A DNA stretch of 64,000 nt from Cohnella phaseoli (GTDB taxonomy: Bacteria; Bacillota; Bacilli; Paenibacillales; Paenibacillaceae), in the NCBI RefSeq assembly GCF_003386235.1, contig NZ_QRDZ01000013.1, positions 62,001 through 126,000 on the forward strand. The letters run 5' to 3'. Below the pieces are notes generated by a model. That model did no database searches. It was not told the DNA's origin and saw only the letters and a program-made list of their open reading frames with translations. Each line of letters starts with the position of its first letter. Positions within the stretch are counted from its first letter, which is position 1. Shown one piece after another: positions 25,114 to 34,992 of this stretch. The translations under genes were made by a program, and so were the position numbers.

Positions 25114-26200
25114 TCAAAATCATAAACTCACTTACCTTTATTAATGACAATCATAAAACTGTTGTGTTGGGTTAAAACTGCTCCTTAAACTCTATACCTC
25201 GTTTGATTATTATAGCACGAGATTAAGCCTACATATACTCGGATTACTCGACCTTCCTATGTGAACAAGCCGACGTCGGGATCCTGCAGGAAAGCGAGCG
25301 CAGTTTACCTTGGATTTTCTAAGGATCCGCCCACCTACTTTCCGAACCACGGCCGGTCTTCCCTGGATGTCGAGTTCGGTTCCACCTCAGCAAAAACTCA
25401 GTGACTATCGCCTATCCAAGATCTCGCGGCTGCGCTGCAGTCTGGAGATGAACGGGCATCGAATGTTTGCGCCGCCGTAAAAGAAGGGAGTTACATAGGT
25501 GCTCTGGTTCTCCGATTGAAGCTCGTGTCGGTTCGCGACGTCGGCGACCGGCATGATCAACTGCCAGCTCACTTGATTCGCCGAATGGAAATCGGTTTTT
25601 CGACCGGAGCGCCGGTTACGTCGAATAGAACCTTCAAATGCAACTCGTTTGGTTCTTCGGGGTTCGCTGTCTTCGCGTTTTGCGCGCCGCGATGGTATAC
25701 GATATTGAGTAGTCAAGCGTTAGGGGTAGCCGGGTTGAACTCGGCTTTGTGATAGATACGTCGGCGACGGAAATCCCACTGTTGCCAGGTAGAGAATCGG
25801 GACCTACAATTCTGGCTTTCAGAACACCATTCAGCCCGCCTCATGAAGCGATTGCACTTATTCAATGACGTAGGGGAGAGGATAATCAGTTGCATGTGAG
25901 CGCATGAGCTGGCCTTTTTACTAACTGCTAGCGCTGCTGCTATGAAGCTATCGGACAAAGGTCGGTTCCGATAAGGCCCAATGTCTGACGCGTAGTGGAG
26001 AAAGCATGTGAGAATTGAAGAAAAACCGTATGGTTTGACTACAAAATCCCACGATTTAATACAAATAAATTCTTTTTTCGACAAAGATTGGGAATATTCT
26101 CATGGCATTAATAGTTATTACTAACCATACCTAAAAAAGGAATAATGTGTTGATAATTATATATGAAAGTAAATCTATTAATTGAGGAGAGTGAGATTTA
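25114..26200. other. Gene debris and 'LQLIM' relic
   Basis: No intact gene. On the minus strand at about 25500-25600 the sequence SANQVSWQLIMPVADVANRH repeats the unit seen near 5314, 5520 and 7036, including the CATGATCAAC core at 25551. The stretch is GC-rich up to about 25990, then becomes AT-rich. TTGATA at 26152 may belong to the promoter of the gene at 26201. Confidence 0.45.
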
Positions 26201-26620
26201 ATGCTTAAGAGAATCATGATTGCAATGTTGGCTATTTCTATTTGTGCGGGTACGTCCAGTGCATTCGCAAGTGTCCTTTCTAGTGATCAGGAGATCTTTA
26301 GTGTCCCAGGCTCTTCCAACGATGCAAGAGGATTGTCCCAAATTAACGATGCCCCTTCATCCCCTGGTGTCCCCATCACGGGGGTTGGAACCACAGCGCT
26401 TACACATTCTGGAACTTTTACGCTGAAGGTTACTGTTAATACATCGGTAAATGGAACACCACTGCCAGCTGTAAGTGATTCCTCAACCGGCACTGTTGCA
26501 CTAGCCTCACAGTACATGGGGCCTAAAGACGGGTCTGTCGTGTATGCAATTAGCTCTTCTCATCAGGTGTATTCTGGGGGTACACTTAAGGCTTCTGCAT
26601 CTACGTCGTGTACATGGTAA
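26201..26620 (+). CDS. Small secreted protein
   Basis: The 139-residue protein has a signal peptide (MLKRIMIAMLAISICAGTSS, cleavage near AFA/S) and a mature part rich in Ser, Thr, Gly and Val. It contains beta-strand-like segments (TFTLKVTVNTSVNG) and only one Cys near the C-terminus. No family recognised. GAGGAGAG precedes the ATG. A terminator follows 10 bp after the stop, so it is a single-gene unit. Confidence 0.7.
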   Translation: MLKRIMIAMLAISICAGTSSAFASVLSSDQEIFSVPGSSNDARGLSQINDAPSSPGVPITGVGTTALTHSGTFTLKVTVNTSVNGTPLPAVSDSSTGTVALASQYMGPKDGSVVYAISSSHQVYSGGTLKASASTSCTW

Positions 26621-26630
26621 AAAAATCAAC

Positions 26631-26668
26631 CAAACTGGAATTCCTCTAGTGGATTCCAGTTTGTTTTG
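26631..26668 (+). terminator. Terminator
   Basis: CAAACTGGAAT / ATTCCAGTTTG stem, then TTTTGTT. Confidence 0.8.
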
Positions 26669-26688
26669 TTAAAGCAGGAGGGCTTAAT

Positions 26689-27558
26689 TTGCGAAAATTT
26701 ATTTTTATCCTTTTACTTATTGCAATTCTGCCGTCTTGTTCTTCGATTAGTGATAAACAGATGAGTTCAAATGTAAGTTACAGTGTAGAATATGGGTTCT
26801 ACCATGAATCGGGGAAGGACTCGAACCAACTTGTGCATAAAATTGAAGAATATGACGAGTATTCACCAACAGTATTTATCAAAAATAATTATCCAGATAA
26901 ATACACTTTCAGGCTATATTGCATGATCGATTATAAGCTTTATCCATTAAATAATAATAACTATATCGATATTAGCTTGGCTTCAGGCGAGGAGAAGTCA
27001 TTTCCTATTTCTTTAAGCAATAAATTTCAACAGGGTCTGCACGACGTAATCATTATTATAGTCAGGGATCCAGATAATTTATTAGAAGAAAAACAATATG
27101 TGAGTCCAGAGTTTGTTTATTTTTCAAGGAGAGTTTCTCTTTTGGTTTCAACCGACTCTGTTCCTGACATAAAATATACCATTGTTGATGTCAAAAATAT
27201 GGATAAAAAGGATCGCTCTAGTACACCATATATCACGATAAATAAAGATGATAAATTCTCTGATTTGATTTCTAAGATTTCAAGAAATGAACTCTCGACG
27301 TTAAATTTGCATTATAACACCGATGGGAAAGAGACTAGTGCAGCGATAATCGCTATTCAACAAAAGGAACAAATCCAGATTAGTGAATCCTTTATTAAAT
27401 ATGCTGGAAGTGGAGACATCATTGTGCCAATTAATCCGAGTACATTGATACCAAGCAACTTAATAATTGGTTTCGTCCGAAATCCATTCATGATTCAGAA
27501 TGGTGATGTTTTTTCGTCAGATGTGCTCTTTACCAACTTAACTACTATCACAGAGTAA
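26689..27558 (+). CDS. Lipoprotein, 289 residues, unknown family
   Basis: TTG 26689 is preceded by GGAGG. The signal peptide ends in lipobox LPSC (Cys17). The mature part looks beta-rich, with an Ig-like first half (SPTVFIKNNYPDKYTFRLYC, ISLASGEEKSFPISL) that may bind a ligand at the cell surface. No family recognised. It follows the secreted protein gene but is separated from it by a terminator. Confidence 0.68.
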   Translation: MRKFIFILLLIAILPSCSSISDKQMSSNVSYSVEYGFYHESGKDSNQLVHKIEEYDEYSPTVFIKNNYPDKYTFRLYCMIDYKLYPLNNNNYIDISLASGEEKSFPISLSNKFQQGLHDVIIIIVRDPDNLLEEKQYVSPEFVYFSRRVSLLVSTDSVPDIKYTIVDVKNMDKKDRSSTPYITINKDDKFSDLISKISRNELSTLNLHYNTDGKETSAAIIAIQQKEQIQISESFIKYAGSGDIIVPINPSTLIPSNLIIGFVRNPFMIQNGDVFSSDVLFTNLTTITE

Positions 27559-27600
27559 TAACAGGTAACAGGAAATTAAAGTGCAAGTTGTGCATTTTAA

Positions 27601-27641
27601 ATAGCCCTTTCGCTCTTTGAGAAGCGAAAGGGCTATTTTTT
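27601..27641 (+). terminator. Terminator between convergent genes
   Basis: ATAGCCCTTTCGCT / AGCGAAAGGGCTAT with an 8-base loop and a T-rich tail on the plus side. Confidence 0.85.
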
Positions 27642-28062
27642 ATTTCTTTTTTTGTCTGTAACTTTCTCGTTCAATGAATACCTTATGGGTTTCAGCATCC
27701 ATAACAACATAGTGGAGCCGCAAGTCATCTTGAGTTTCTTTTACAGTCGCCAGAAAATAAACTTGTCTATCGGGATGTATGTGTGGCGAGTAAGTGGCAG
27801 CTTTGATTTGAAAATCCTTAATCTGATTAGCTGTAGATTTCACATCTTTAAATGGGATTTTTTTTCTCATGTTGTACTTAGATTTTTCGAATTCAGTGAA
27901 GCCAATATTCTTGTCACGAATATTGAGATCTACAGCAGGTGCAAACGATTTGCCACTATTGTCTGGGTATTCATAATAAGGAATACCCGCGCCAGTAGCA
28001 ACAAATGCACCCATCACCAACAGAATTGACAACACCATGGATTTTAACGTTATTCTTTTCAA
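27640..28062 (-). CDS. Small exported protein, 140 residues
   Basis: TTG 28062 is chosen because AAAGGAGG lies about 7 bases upstream; ATG 28086 would place that site inside the gene. The protein begins with a signal or anchor (ITLKSMVLSILLVMGAFVAT), followed by a basic extracellular domain that ends HYVVMDAETHKVFIERESYR. No family recognised. Convergent with the lipoprotein gene. Confidence 0.62.
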   Translation of the reverse strand: MKRITLKSMVLSILLVMGAFVATGAGIPYYEYPDNSGKSFAPAVDLNIRDKNIGFTEFEKSKYNMRKKIPFKDVKSTANQIKDFQIKAATYSPHIHPDRQVYFLATVKETQDDLRLHYVVMDAETHKVFIERESYRQKKK

Positions 28063-28748
28063 CTCAATCCCTCCTTTATGTCTCAATTTTGCCCATACAG
28101 CTTAGACATCATTCAGGAAGAATTCCTTTTCTTCAGATTTTATTGTTTAGACCTAAAATAACAGGAGCAAATAATAAGTAATTGTGGCTCAATTCAAATC
28201 GTGTTCAGCGAATTAATCCCAGTAGTGTCGCTCTTAATATTAAATTACAGATTGAACAATGGTCCAACGCTTCGCTCAAACAAATCGAACTGGATAACCA
28301 TTATAGGCATTGCCTTGATCGACGGAGTCATCACGCTCGATGTGGATGCGGAACTCGACAAGCTTTCGGAAGACGAAATGATCGAGTTGTTTAGACTGTT
28401 CGCCGCCTAATTATTTGGCGGAGAATCATGATTGTTTCGCCAAATAATTAGGCGGCGAACAACAGGGCAGAATGATCGAGAACAGACAATCGGACCTTTC
28501 GGGCTGGGACAGACAATGGAATGCTTACGGTAGCCGATGAAATACTTGTTCTGGTTCGCCTTCGTTCGCTGCACCCCGATCGTTGCATCCGGAAGCGCAC
28601 GTGCTCCGATTCGGGCATTCACAGCGTTTGCGCTTATATCCGTTGACATTCGCCCAAACGGGTCTGGAAGAACAGCGGACAATCACAGCTCTACTGCCCG
28701 AAGCCAAGCCGCTGTTCGGGATGTTTGGGACAATAGCTGTCGTCGATA
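28063..28748. other. Gene debris with a long perfect palindrome
   Basis: A short plus-strand piece encoding ALIDGVITLDVDAELDKLSE and ending FRLFAA stops inside the palindrome at 28397-28461. The rest, to 28748, shifts frame often and supports no gene. Confidence 0.45.
28397..28461. repeat. Perfect 24-bp inverted repeat
   Basis: 28397-28420 (core CGCCGCCTAATTATTTGGCG) and 28438-28461 are exact inverse copies around a 17-base loop. Both arms carry the end of the same frame (FAA, stop), as if a gene end had been copied in reverse. No T-run follows. Confidence 0.7.
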
Positions 28749-29591
28749 ATGAGGGGGGATATTAACAGACGCTTTGGTTTGATACTCCCTCGACTTCTTC
28801 GTTGCCTGACGGAATGCCTCCCTGCGCTTGTACTCTTCATCGATCACTTGGAGCATGCCGATGCAGGCACGCTTGAAGTATTGGGCGAGCTAGCGCATGG
28901 GGAGAGGCCGTACCCGGACTCCTGGTTATAGGCGCTTGCGGCGTTGAACTTGGGCGCCGGGATGCTAACGCTTCGGCAGCTTCTTGGCTTGTGGATCGGA
29001 TGAACGACTATCCGGAGGAGCGATAACGCTTCTACCGCTTGGCTTCGAGGAAGTCTGGCGTTATATTGCGGATACGCTGCACGATTGCTCCCTCCGTACC
29101 CGCCTGTTGGCTAGGGCAGCGTACAACCGCACGGGAGGTTCTCCGAGAGATGCCGTCTGTTGGAAGATTGGATTCTGGAGAAGAAGCTGGCTTTCGATGA
29201 CCGGAATCGGCAATGGACGTGGGATGAAGACGTCGTGCGGAGCGCGCATGATGCAGAGGCCGATCTTCAGCGGATGAACGAGAATTACGCCAAGCTTCCG
29301 GAGGATTCGAAGGCCCTGTTAGAGATGGGGGCGGTGATCGGCTCCTCCTTCGAGTTGTTGCTGCTTGCCGAAGCAAGCGGGTGTCTACCCGAGGAGGCAA
29401 GGGTCAGGCTTCGCGTCGCGGAGGCGGAAGGAATCGTTGGATGCGAAGATCAGACGACGCAGCCGGGTAACGCTCAGGATCGCTCGTATGTATTCTTGCA
29501 TGACCATCTGCGACGATTGGCCTATGCCTACGATGCAGAGCTCGTATGCCGTTGTAAAGAGCTTATCGAACAGCACGTTTGCCTTGATTAG
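28749..29591 (+). pseudogene. Remnant of a large AAA-type ATPase (PknK/MalT-like)
   Basis: Fragments in changing frames read CLPALVLFIDHLEHADAGTL (Walker B and following), ITLLPLGFEEVWRYIADTLH, NRTGGSPRDAV, then WTWDEDVVRS, LPEDSKALLEMGAVIGSSFE and DRSYVFLHDHLRRLAY. This order matches the NTPase part of multi-domain PknK-like or AAA_16 regulators. The Walker A region and sensory C-terminus are missing, and at least two frameshifts occur. It runs straight into SLH repeats, which is not a normal domain pair. Confidence 0.6.
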
Positions 29592-30167
29592 GCATCAGAA
29601 GCATTTTACGGACGTGGAGGATCATTGGTCGGAGGAAGCCGTGAACGATATGGCATCGCGATACATCTTGAATGGCGTAGATGAAAGCAACTTCCATCCG
29701 GATGCGGCGGTTACTCGCGCTGAATTCACTGCGATTATCGTTCGTGCGCTAGGACTTGCGGATAAGGGGGGAACCTCTCCATACAGCGATGTAAAGTCCA
29801 GCGACTGGTATGTTGGCGCAGTGGCAACAGCGAAGGAATACGGAATCGTGGACGGATACGAGGATGGGACGTTCGGTCCGAACAAGACGATTACCCGTCA
29901 AGAAGCAATGGTCATGATCGCGCGGGCGATGAAGTTGGTACAACTCGATACCCGCATCGATGAGAAGGATGCAGATGCCGTGCTTGCGATGTACACCGAT
30001 CATTCGGTCATACAACGTGGGGGAAGTAAGCGGTAGCCGTTGTGGTAAGGAGCGGTCTGGCGAAGGGTGCTGCGAATCGATTGAATCCGACAATAAGCAT
30101 CACAAGAGCGGAGACAGCGGTCATCGTACAACGCATGCTGGAAACGGCCAAGTTGATTTCTGGGTAA
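29592..30167 (+). pseudogene. S-layer homology (SLH) domain remnant
   Basis: Three SLH-like units can be read: FTDVEDHWSEEAVNDMASRY with DAAVTRAEFTAIIVRALGL; YSDVKSSDWYVGAVATAKEY with NKTITRQEAMVMIARAM; and, after a frameshift near 30030, ANRLNPTISITRAETAVIVQ with a stop at 30165-30167. SLH domains anchor proteins to cell-wall polymers. The N-terminal functional part is absent and the frame is joined to ATPase debris. Confidence 0.7.
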
Positions 30168-30228
30168 ACGACTTAACGATAGTTTAGTCAACATTATAGG
30201 GTCCCAAATAATTAATCGCGTTCCTTAG

Positions 30229-30259
30229 AGCCAGCCGGCCCATAACCGGCTGGCTTTGT
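30229..30259 (+). terminator. Terminator-like hairpin
   Basis: AGCCAGCCGG / CCGGCTGGCT with a 7-base loop and a short T-run. Confidence 0.65.
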
Positions 30260-30503
30260 TGAACTTTGTTGGTTATAACCGTATTACCGATTATCTAATA
30301 TAATTGGATGCTAAACCTGCAAACTGGAGCTTAAGTAAAGACTCGACACTTGTGAACTAATGCACAAAATCCGAATTTTATACATATGTCACCAAAACAG
30401 GTTATGGCCTTGTAATGACTGATCTTATATATACAGTGACAACCTATAGCTCATTCTATTTCGTTTTCCAAAAATAACTTTCGGATTGTTCGCTGTTCTT
30501 ATG

Positions 30504-30537
30504 AAAAAGCCATGGCAGATTGCCATGGCTTTTTTTC
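30504..30537. terminator. Bidirectional terminator
   Basis: AAAAAGCCATGGCA / TGCCATGGCTTTTT with a 3-base loop. A-run and T-run flank the stem on both strands. Confidence 0.82.
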
Positions 30538-30710
30538 CTATGGGATATAAACTCATTCATAATCAGCCCCGATAATATCGTCGAATATTAAAGTTCTCAC
30601 CGTCCACGTAGAACGTCCGAGTATACGGATCACCCTTATCGACAATCCCGATTACTGTTCATTCCTCGTACTTGTGATAGTTTCGTGAGGCCATCCCTTT
30701 TCGCTTCGGC

Positions 30711-33050
30711 TTATTTCTCATGAAACAATAAATCAAGAATTTTTTCGTCGGCTTTTCGGTTTATACCCTGATATGGATAACAATGAATATGGATAGCTGG
30801 ATTAAAATTGATTTCAATAATGCAGTAATTCTTAGCGGATGCTTCTTCAGATATACGATCAATCATCATATCGACACCACAGAAAGTCGCTCCAGCTGCT
30901 TTAGCTGATTGGATGGCAATTTGTTTATAACTTTCCCGAATTTCATCTGTAAAGTCAATGCTATCTCCGCCTGTGCTGATATTAGAGTTCTCGCGCAAAT
31001 AAACAATCTCGCCAGCCTTTGGAACATCATTGATTGTTTTAGACTGATTCTTCAAAAACATCCTTTCCACATCACCTAGCTCAATACGTTCAAGCGGCGT
31101 TTTATAACCTTTGCCTCTTAGCGGATCTTTGTTTTTATCAAAAACAAGCTGTTCGATCGTCCGATTCCCATCTCCCACTACATTCGCCGGAACACGATGC
31201 AGAATACCGACAACCTCGTCTCCCATGACGAGAAACCGATATTCCTTTCCTGTGACGAACTCTTCAAGCAGGACAGTTTGGTCATGTTCGAAGGCCATTT
31301 CAAATGCCTTATGATAATCCTCCAGTGAAAAGTCACCGGCAAATATCGTAATGCCAAGTCCAAAATTCGTCGATTTCGGTTTGATGACGATCGGCTTATG
31401 CCGATGAACCGGATAATCAGTGAGGGCAATTTCCAAGTCATGATAGGCCCGGCCATCTGGAACGCGAATACCGCTGCGCTCGAGGACTTTTTTTGTGACA
31501 ATCTTATTTTCCATAATTAATACGGTGCTATACGAATCTAGAGATGTTTTCGTGGCTTGCTTGACGTACTCCTTATGTTCACCCTTTTGAAGTAAAATGA
31601 AGTTATCTTGACGATCTAAAATTCCAAACTTAATCCCTCTCTTAACCGCCGTCTTTAGTAACAGCTGTGTAGATAATTCCAAGTCTTCATAGCCTTTAAA
31701 CTGATAACCGTTAGCTCTACTTTCCTCCTTATATTGCTTAGCCTTCCCTAGATGGTAAGACAAATAGGTCGACTGTTGAACCTCAGATTTAACAATAGCC
31801 GCATAATTGAGTTGCGGTTGTTGAACGATACTACGTTTCTTTTCAAGCAACTGTATATATGATTCGTCGTTTGTCACTATGGCATTTAGCATAACTTCCA
31901 TTTCGCCAATAAAATCCAGCGCTTTATTTTGCAAATTCACACACTGGTCTTCTTCTCCGTATAATCTTCCCTCTATGCCATTCATAATTAGGCTGTCATG
32001 ATTAAGAGCGGCTATTTTATGCTCTTCTTCCCCGTATGGCTGATCTTCGATAAGCAGCATAAAGATGAGAAACAAATGAACGAAATGCAAGGTTTCTTTA
32101 CTGATCCCAATTTTATAAAGAGGATTTAAATCTATCATTCGCAGTTCCAGATAGGCGATACCGTGATGTAATAATTCTTCTACTAAATTGTTTCCACTAG
32201 TGGGTTTTATTCTGACCGGACTGTAATACTCTCTCACACTAAGTAACTCATTAGATGAAACATGCTTTTGTAAGTCTCGAATGTAATCCTCTACAGATTC
32301 CAAAGAAACATGCAAAAGTTTCTCGTTACGATAACCGCATACACTATTGCGAAGAGAAATCATGTTCGGAAAGAAGTGGCTCTCTTCATCGAAGTGTTCA
32401 CTAAGTTGTACGCAACTTTCGATATAAGATTTATCAAATACTGGGCTTGCACCGGTTAGATAAATTAAAAGCCAACGGTACTTCATCACATTACGGGCCA
32501 CTTTTAGATAAACACTGTCTTTAAAAACTCTGTAGCTTTTATCCACTTGAAGGATGCCATACAACTTTTTAAGAAAATCCTCTTGAAAAGAGAAATTAAA
32601 ATGGATTCCGCTGATGAGTTGTCTCTTTCGGCCATATTTTTCGGCTAACTTCGTTCGATATTGGCTTTCAGATGGGTCGTCCATGGATGCGATTGGGATC
32701 TCATCTTCATTCGGCAAGCCGGGTGGATTGCTGCTGGGCCACAAATACTCATCATTTAGTTCAAGTGACACGATATCGTGGAGCGTCTCCATAAAATGAT
32801 AGGTCTCCTCGATTGATTCAAATACGGGTGTAATTAGTTCTGTTTGACTTTCCGAGAAATCTGTCTTGATATACGGGTTCTCCATTTTACTTCCGAATGC
32901 TTTGGGATGAGGGGTCAGGGCAAGCTTCCCATTAAGGTCAACTCGGTTATTTTCTTTTTCTAAACCGAAATTTCCGCCAAAGATATCGTGATGCAAATGA
33001 TTATCTACCATACATTGTAACAAATTCCGATTTAATACTCTCATCATCAT
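30711..33050 (-). CDS. gshF: Bifunctional glutamate-cysteine ligase/glutathione synthetase GshF
   Basis: The 779-residue enzyme makes glutathione in two ATP-dependent steps. The N-terminal ligase shows GGNFGLEKENNRVDLNG near residue 25 and SESQTELITPVFES. The C-terminal ATP-grasp domain shows KPIVIKPKSTNFGLGITIF, LLEEFVTGKEYRFLVMGDEV and IIEINFNPAIHIHCYP. Length suits Gram-positive GshF. It overlaps the MATE gene by 4 bp (ATGA), so both are translationally coupled in one ArsR-controlled operon. In this setting glutathione would bind or reduce arsenic. No frameshift seen. Confidence 0.93.
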   Translation of the reverse strand: MMMRVLNRNLLQCMVDNHLHHDIFGGNFGLEKENNRVDLNGKLALTPHPKAFGSKMENPYIKTDFSESQTELITPVFESIEETYHFMETLHDIVSLELNDEYLWPSSNPPGLPNEDEIPIASMDDPSESQYRTKLAEKYGRKRQLISGIHFNFSFQEDFLKKLYGILQVDKSYRVFKDSVYLKVARNVMKYRWLLIYLTGASPVFDKSYIESCVQLSEHFDEESHFFPNMISLRNSVCGYRNEKLLHVSLESVEDYIRDLQKHVSSNELLSVREYYSPVRIKPTSGNNLVEELLHHGIAYLELRMIDLNPLYKIGISKETLHFVHLFLIFMLLIEDQPYGEEEHKIAALNHDSLIMNGIEGRLYGEEDQCVNLQNKALDFIGEMEVMLNAIVTNDESYIQLLEKKRSIVQQPQLNYAAIVKSEVQQSTYLSYHLGKAKQYKEESRANGYQFKGYEDLELSTQLLLKTAVKRGIKFGILDRQDNFILLQKGEHKEYVKQATKTSLDSYSTVLIMENKIVTKKVLERSGIRVPDGRAYHDLEIALTDYPVHRHKPIVIKPKSTNFGLGITIFAGDFSLEDYHKAFEMAFEHDQTVLLEEFVTGKEYRFLVMGDEVVGILHRVPANVVGDGNRTIEQLVFDKNKDPLRGKGYKTPLERIELGDVERMFLKNQSKTINDVPKAGEIVYLRENSNISTGGDSIDFTDEIRESYKQIAIQSAKAAGATFCGVDMMIDRISEEASAKNYCIIEINFNPAIHIHCYPYQGINRKADEKILDLLFHEK

Positions 33051-34390
33051 GTACCCGCTTTCCTCTGATTCATTTTATCGAGTGTCCGAATAAACCAAAT
33101 GACAAGTATGACTCCTTTAAGTACACTGCTTAATGCAGTAGATATCCAAACGCCGTTCAATCCATAATAATTTGAAAGCACAATCGCCATAGGTATTCGT
33201 AGCGTAGTCAAAATGATACTAAAAATGGGCGGAATATAAGTCTTTCCAATCCCATTGAACGCCCCGACAGTCATCAATTCCACGCACATAAACAATTGTG
33301 AAGCACCGATGATTCTCAAATAGTCGACACCCAGATTCAAACTTTCTTCATCTGCCAGGAACAATGCAAATATGGGACGGGGAAACAACATGAAAAGGAT
33401 AGTAACCAACATGCCAAATATCGAAGTGATAAACAAGCCTTTCATATATCCTTTTTTTATTCTATCTTGATTGTGGGCACCGAAATTTTGTCCAATAAAT
33501 GCTGCAACAGCACCTTGAAGCCCACCAATGGTCATGTAAGATATAGACTCAATTTGTATGCCGACTCGTTGAACCGCAATCGCACTTGGTCCCCATTGGA
33601 CTAATATTTTTGCAATGATGATGGAAATGACGGTAAAGGACACACGTTGTATCGTTATTGGTATCCCCATCCGAAGAACTTCTTTCATGTTTTCATATTT
33701 GAATGTAAACGGCTTAGAATACAACGGCGAGTTCCTCGTATTCACTAAAAACAAACACGTAACGATTACATTCGCTATCAACGAAGCCAGCGCTGCTCCA
33801 GATACACCAAATCCGTTGAAATGCCCTACTCCAAATATGAATAGGGGATCAAGAAATAAGTTAACGAGGAATCCTACGGTTTGTACTTGAAACGGTTTTC
33901 TGCTGTTCCCCATTGAGGTAAGAACGATACTGAACAATGAATTCAGTAGTGAAAAGAAAGTTCCGATGATCGAAATGATAAGATATCGGCTTGCCATCTG
34001 CTCAATTTCAATGCTCCCCAATTCGAAAAAATTGATCAGATACTGATGTGTTGCCAGAATGATTATGATAAATAAAGTACCCATGACTAACGACATGAGT
34101 ATTCCATTTTGTGTATAAACTCTTGCTTGGCCTTCCTTCTTAGCCCCTATACTATGTGCGACTTTTATTCCTGTTCCGATGGAGACCATCGTAAACAATG
34201 CTATTGCTAAATTCACAAAAAAGATCGCGGTGCCGATCGCTGCAACTGGATTACTTCCCAATTTCCCGATCCAAAACATATCTACAAGGCCGTAAGTTGT
34301 CGAGATAAAATTTGTGGCGATTACTGGCAAGGTCAATCTCATGAGGGTTGATGTAATAGGGCCCTCCCTCAAGTCATGCGTTCCCTTCAA
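33047..34390 (-). CDS. MATE-family efflux transporter
   Basis: The 447-residue membrane protein has about twelve spans and the two-fold MATE repeat: LRLTLPVIATNFISTTYGLV and LRMGIPITIQRVSFTVISII, each followed by related blocks. MATE proteins export organic compounds in exchange for Na+ or H+. TTG 34390 follows GGGAAGTG. It lies between an ArsR-linked short gene and gshF, with which it overlaps. The context suggests export of an arsenical or a thiol conjugate. This is inference; the sequence does not name the substrate. Confidence 0.88.
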   Translation of the reverse strand: MKGTHDLREGPITSTLMRLTLPVIATNFISTTYGLVDMFWIGKLGSNPVAAIGTAIFFVNLAIALFTMVSIGTGIKVAHSIGAKKEGQARVYTQNGILMSLVMGTLFIIIILATHQYLINFFELGSIEIEQMASRYLIISIIGTFFSLLNSLFSIVLTSMGNSRKPFQVQTVGFLVNLFLDPLFIFGVGHFNGFGVSGAALASLIANVIVTCLFLVNTRNSPLYSKPFTFKYENMKEVLRMGIPITIQRVSFTVISIIIAKILVQWGPSAIAVQRVGIQIESISYMTIGGLQGAVAAFIGQNFGAHNQDRIKKGYMKGLFITSIFGMLVTILFMLFPRPIFALFLADEESLNLGVDYLRIIGASQLFMCVELMTVGAFNGIGKTYIPPIFSIILTTLRIPMAIVLSNYYGLNGVWISTALSSVLKGVILVIWFIRTLDKMNQRKAGT

Positions 34391-34402
34391 TTTGTCACTT
34401 CC

Positions 34403-34612
34403 CTAAGTCAGTTGTCTAAACGCTTTCAGAGGTGGACAAATGTTCTTTAAATATGACAGGTTCCCAGAGATGCAAACACCTGTTTTAGGTAAATCCAGCT
34501 CTACTTTTGTAGCAGCCTGCCAATCATCAGTAAGTGCAGCAACAACGGATGTGATTTGCTCATAACCGATAGCCATCAGCACTCGCTCATTTGTAACCCC
34601 TTCGTTAATCAA
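34403..34612 (-). CDS. Short unknown protein or fragment in the ars operon
   Basis: The 69-residue frame (TTG start) reads ERVLMAIGYEQITSVVAALT, then DDWQAATKVELDLPKTGVCI. It is protein-like and soluble, with two Cys (VCIS, NICP). No good ribosome binding site is visible, and it could be the C-terminal piece of a longer lost gene. The family was not recognised. Its place between arsR and the MATE gene makes chance unlikely. Confidence 0.5.
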   Translation of the reverse strand: MINEGVTNERVLMAIGYEQITSVVAALTDDWQAATKVELDLPKTGVCISGNLSYLKNICPPLKAFRQLT

Positions 34613-34655
34613 TTATTTTTGATATATCAGACAAACGAATAACATGACTCAAGGG

Positions 34656-34979
34656 TCATCTCATTCGAAAGATGCAACAGAGCTCTGGGGACAAGATTTG
34701 ATTCACTTCAGAATGATTGAGCTCATAGTAACTCCATGTCCCTCTTGTCTCGCGAAGGATCAGGCCGGCATCCAATAAGATCTTGAGGTGGTAAGACAAT
34801 TTCGACTGAGGCATATCCAAGATATCGACAAGGTCACATACGCATGTGTTTCCCCTTTGCGTAAGTTCGTACATGATTTGCAAACGTTTCTGGTCAGCCA
34901 ACGCTTTGAACTTACTCTCATATGGAGTGAAGTCAATCGAATCATTCTTCTTTTCAATAACAGGAAGTTGTCTAATCAT
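34656..34979 (-). CDS. arsR: ArsR-family metalloregulator (first copy)
   Basis: The 107-residue protein is a winged-helix repressor. It has KFKALADQKRLQIMYELTQR, the As(III)-binding motif CVCDL (Cys46, Cys48), and the recognition helix region MPQSKLSYHLKILLDAGLIL. The C-terminus adds a further Cys pair (SPELCCIFRMR). The start at 34979 follows GAGGAGG by seven bases. Two ATCAA-N6-TTGAT operators flank the promoter upstream of the operon, so it should repress itself, the MATE gene and gshF until arsenite or a similar ion is bound. Confidence 0.92.
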   Translation of the reverse strand: MIRQLPVIEKKNDSIDFTPYESKFKALADQKRLQIMYELTQRGNTCVCDLVDILDMPQSKLSYHLKILLDAGLILRETRGTWSYYELNHSEVNQILSPELCCIFRMR

Positions 34980-34992
34980 TGCTCGTGCCTCC

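Larger units (their letters stand above)
30168..30710. other. Intergenic stretch with two terminators
   Basis: No gene supported. It holds hairpins at 30229-30259 and 30504-30537. The second would stop plus-strand transcripts and, being symmetrical with A- and T-runs on both sides, may also stop the gshF operon coming from the other side. Confidence 0.55.

Noticed and set aside
25713..26084. 123-codon minus-strand frame
   Set aside because: No start signal and atypical composition; it lies in a debris region.
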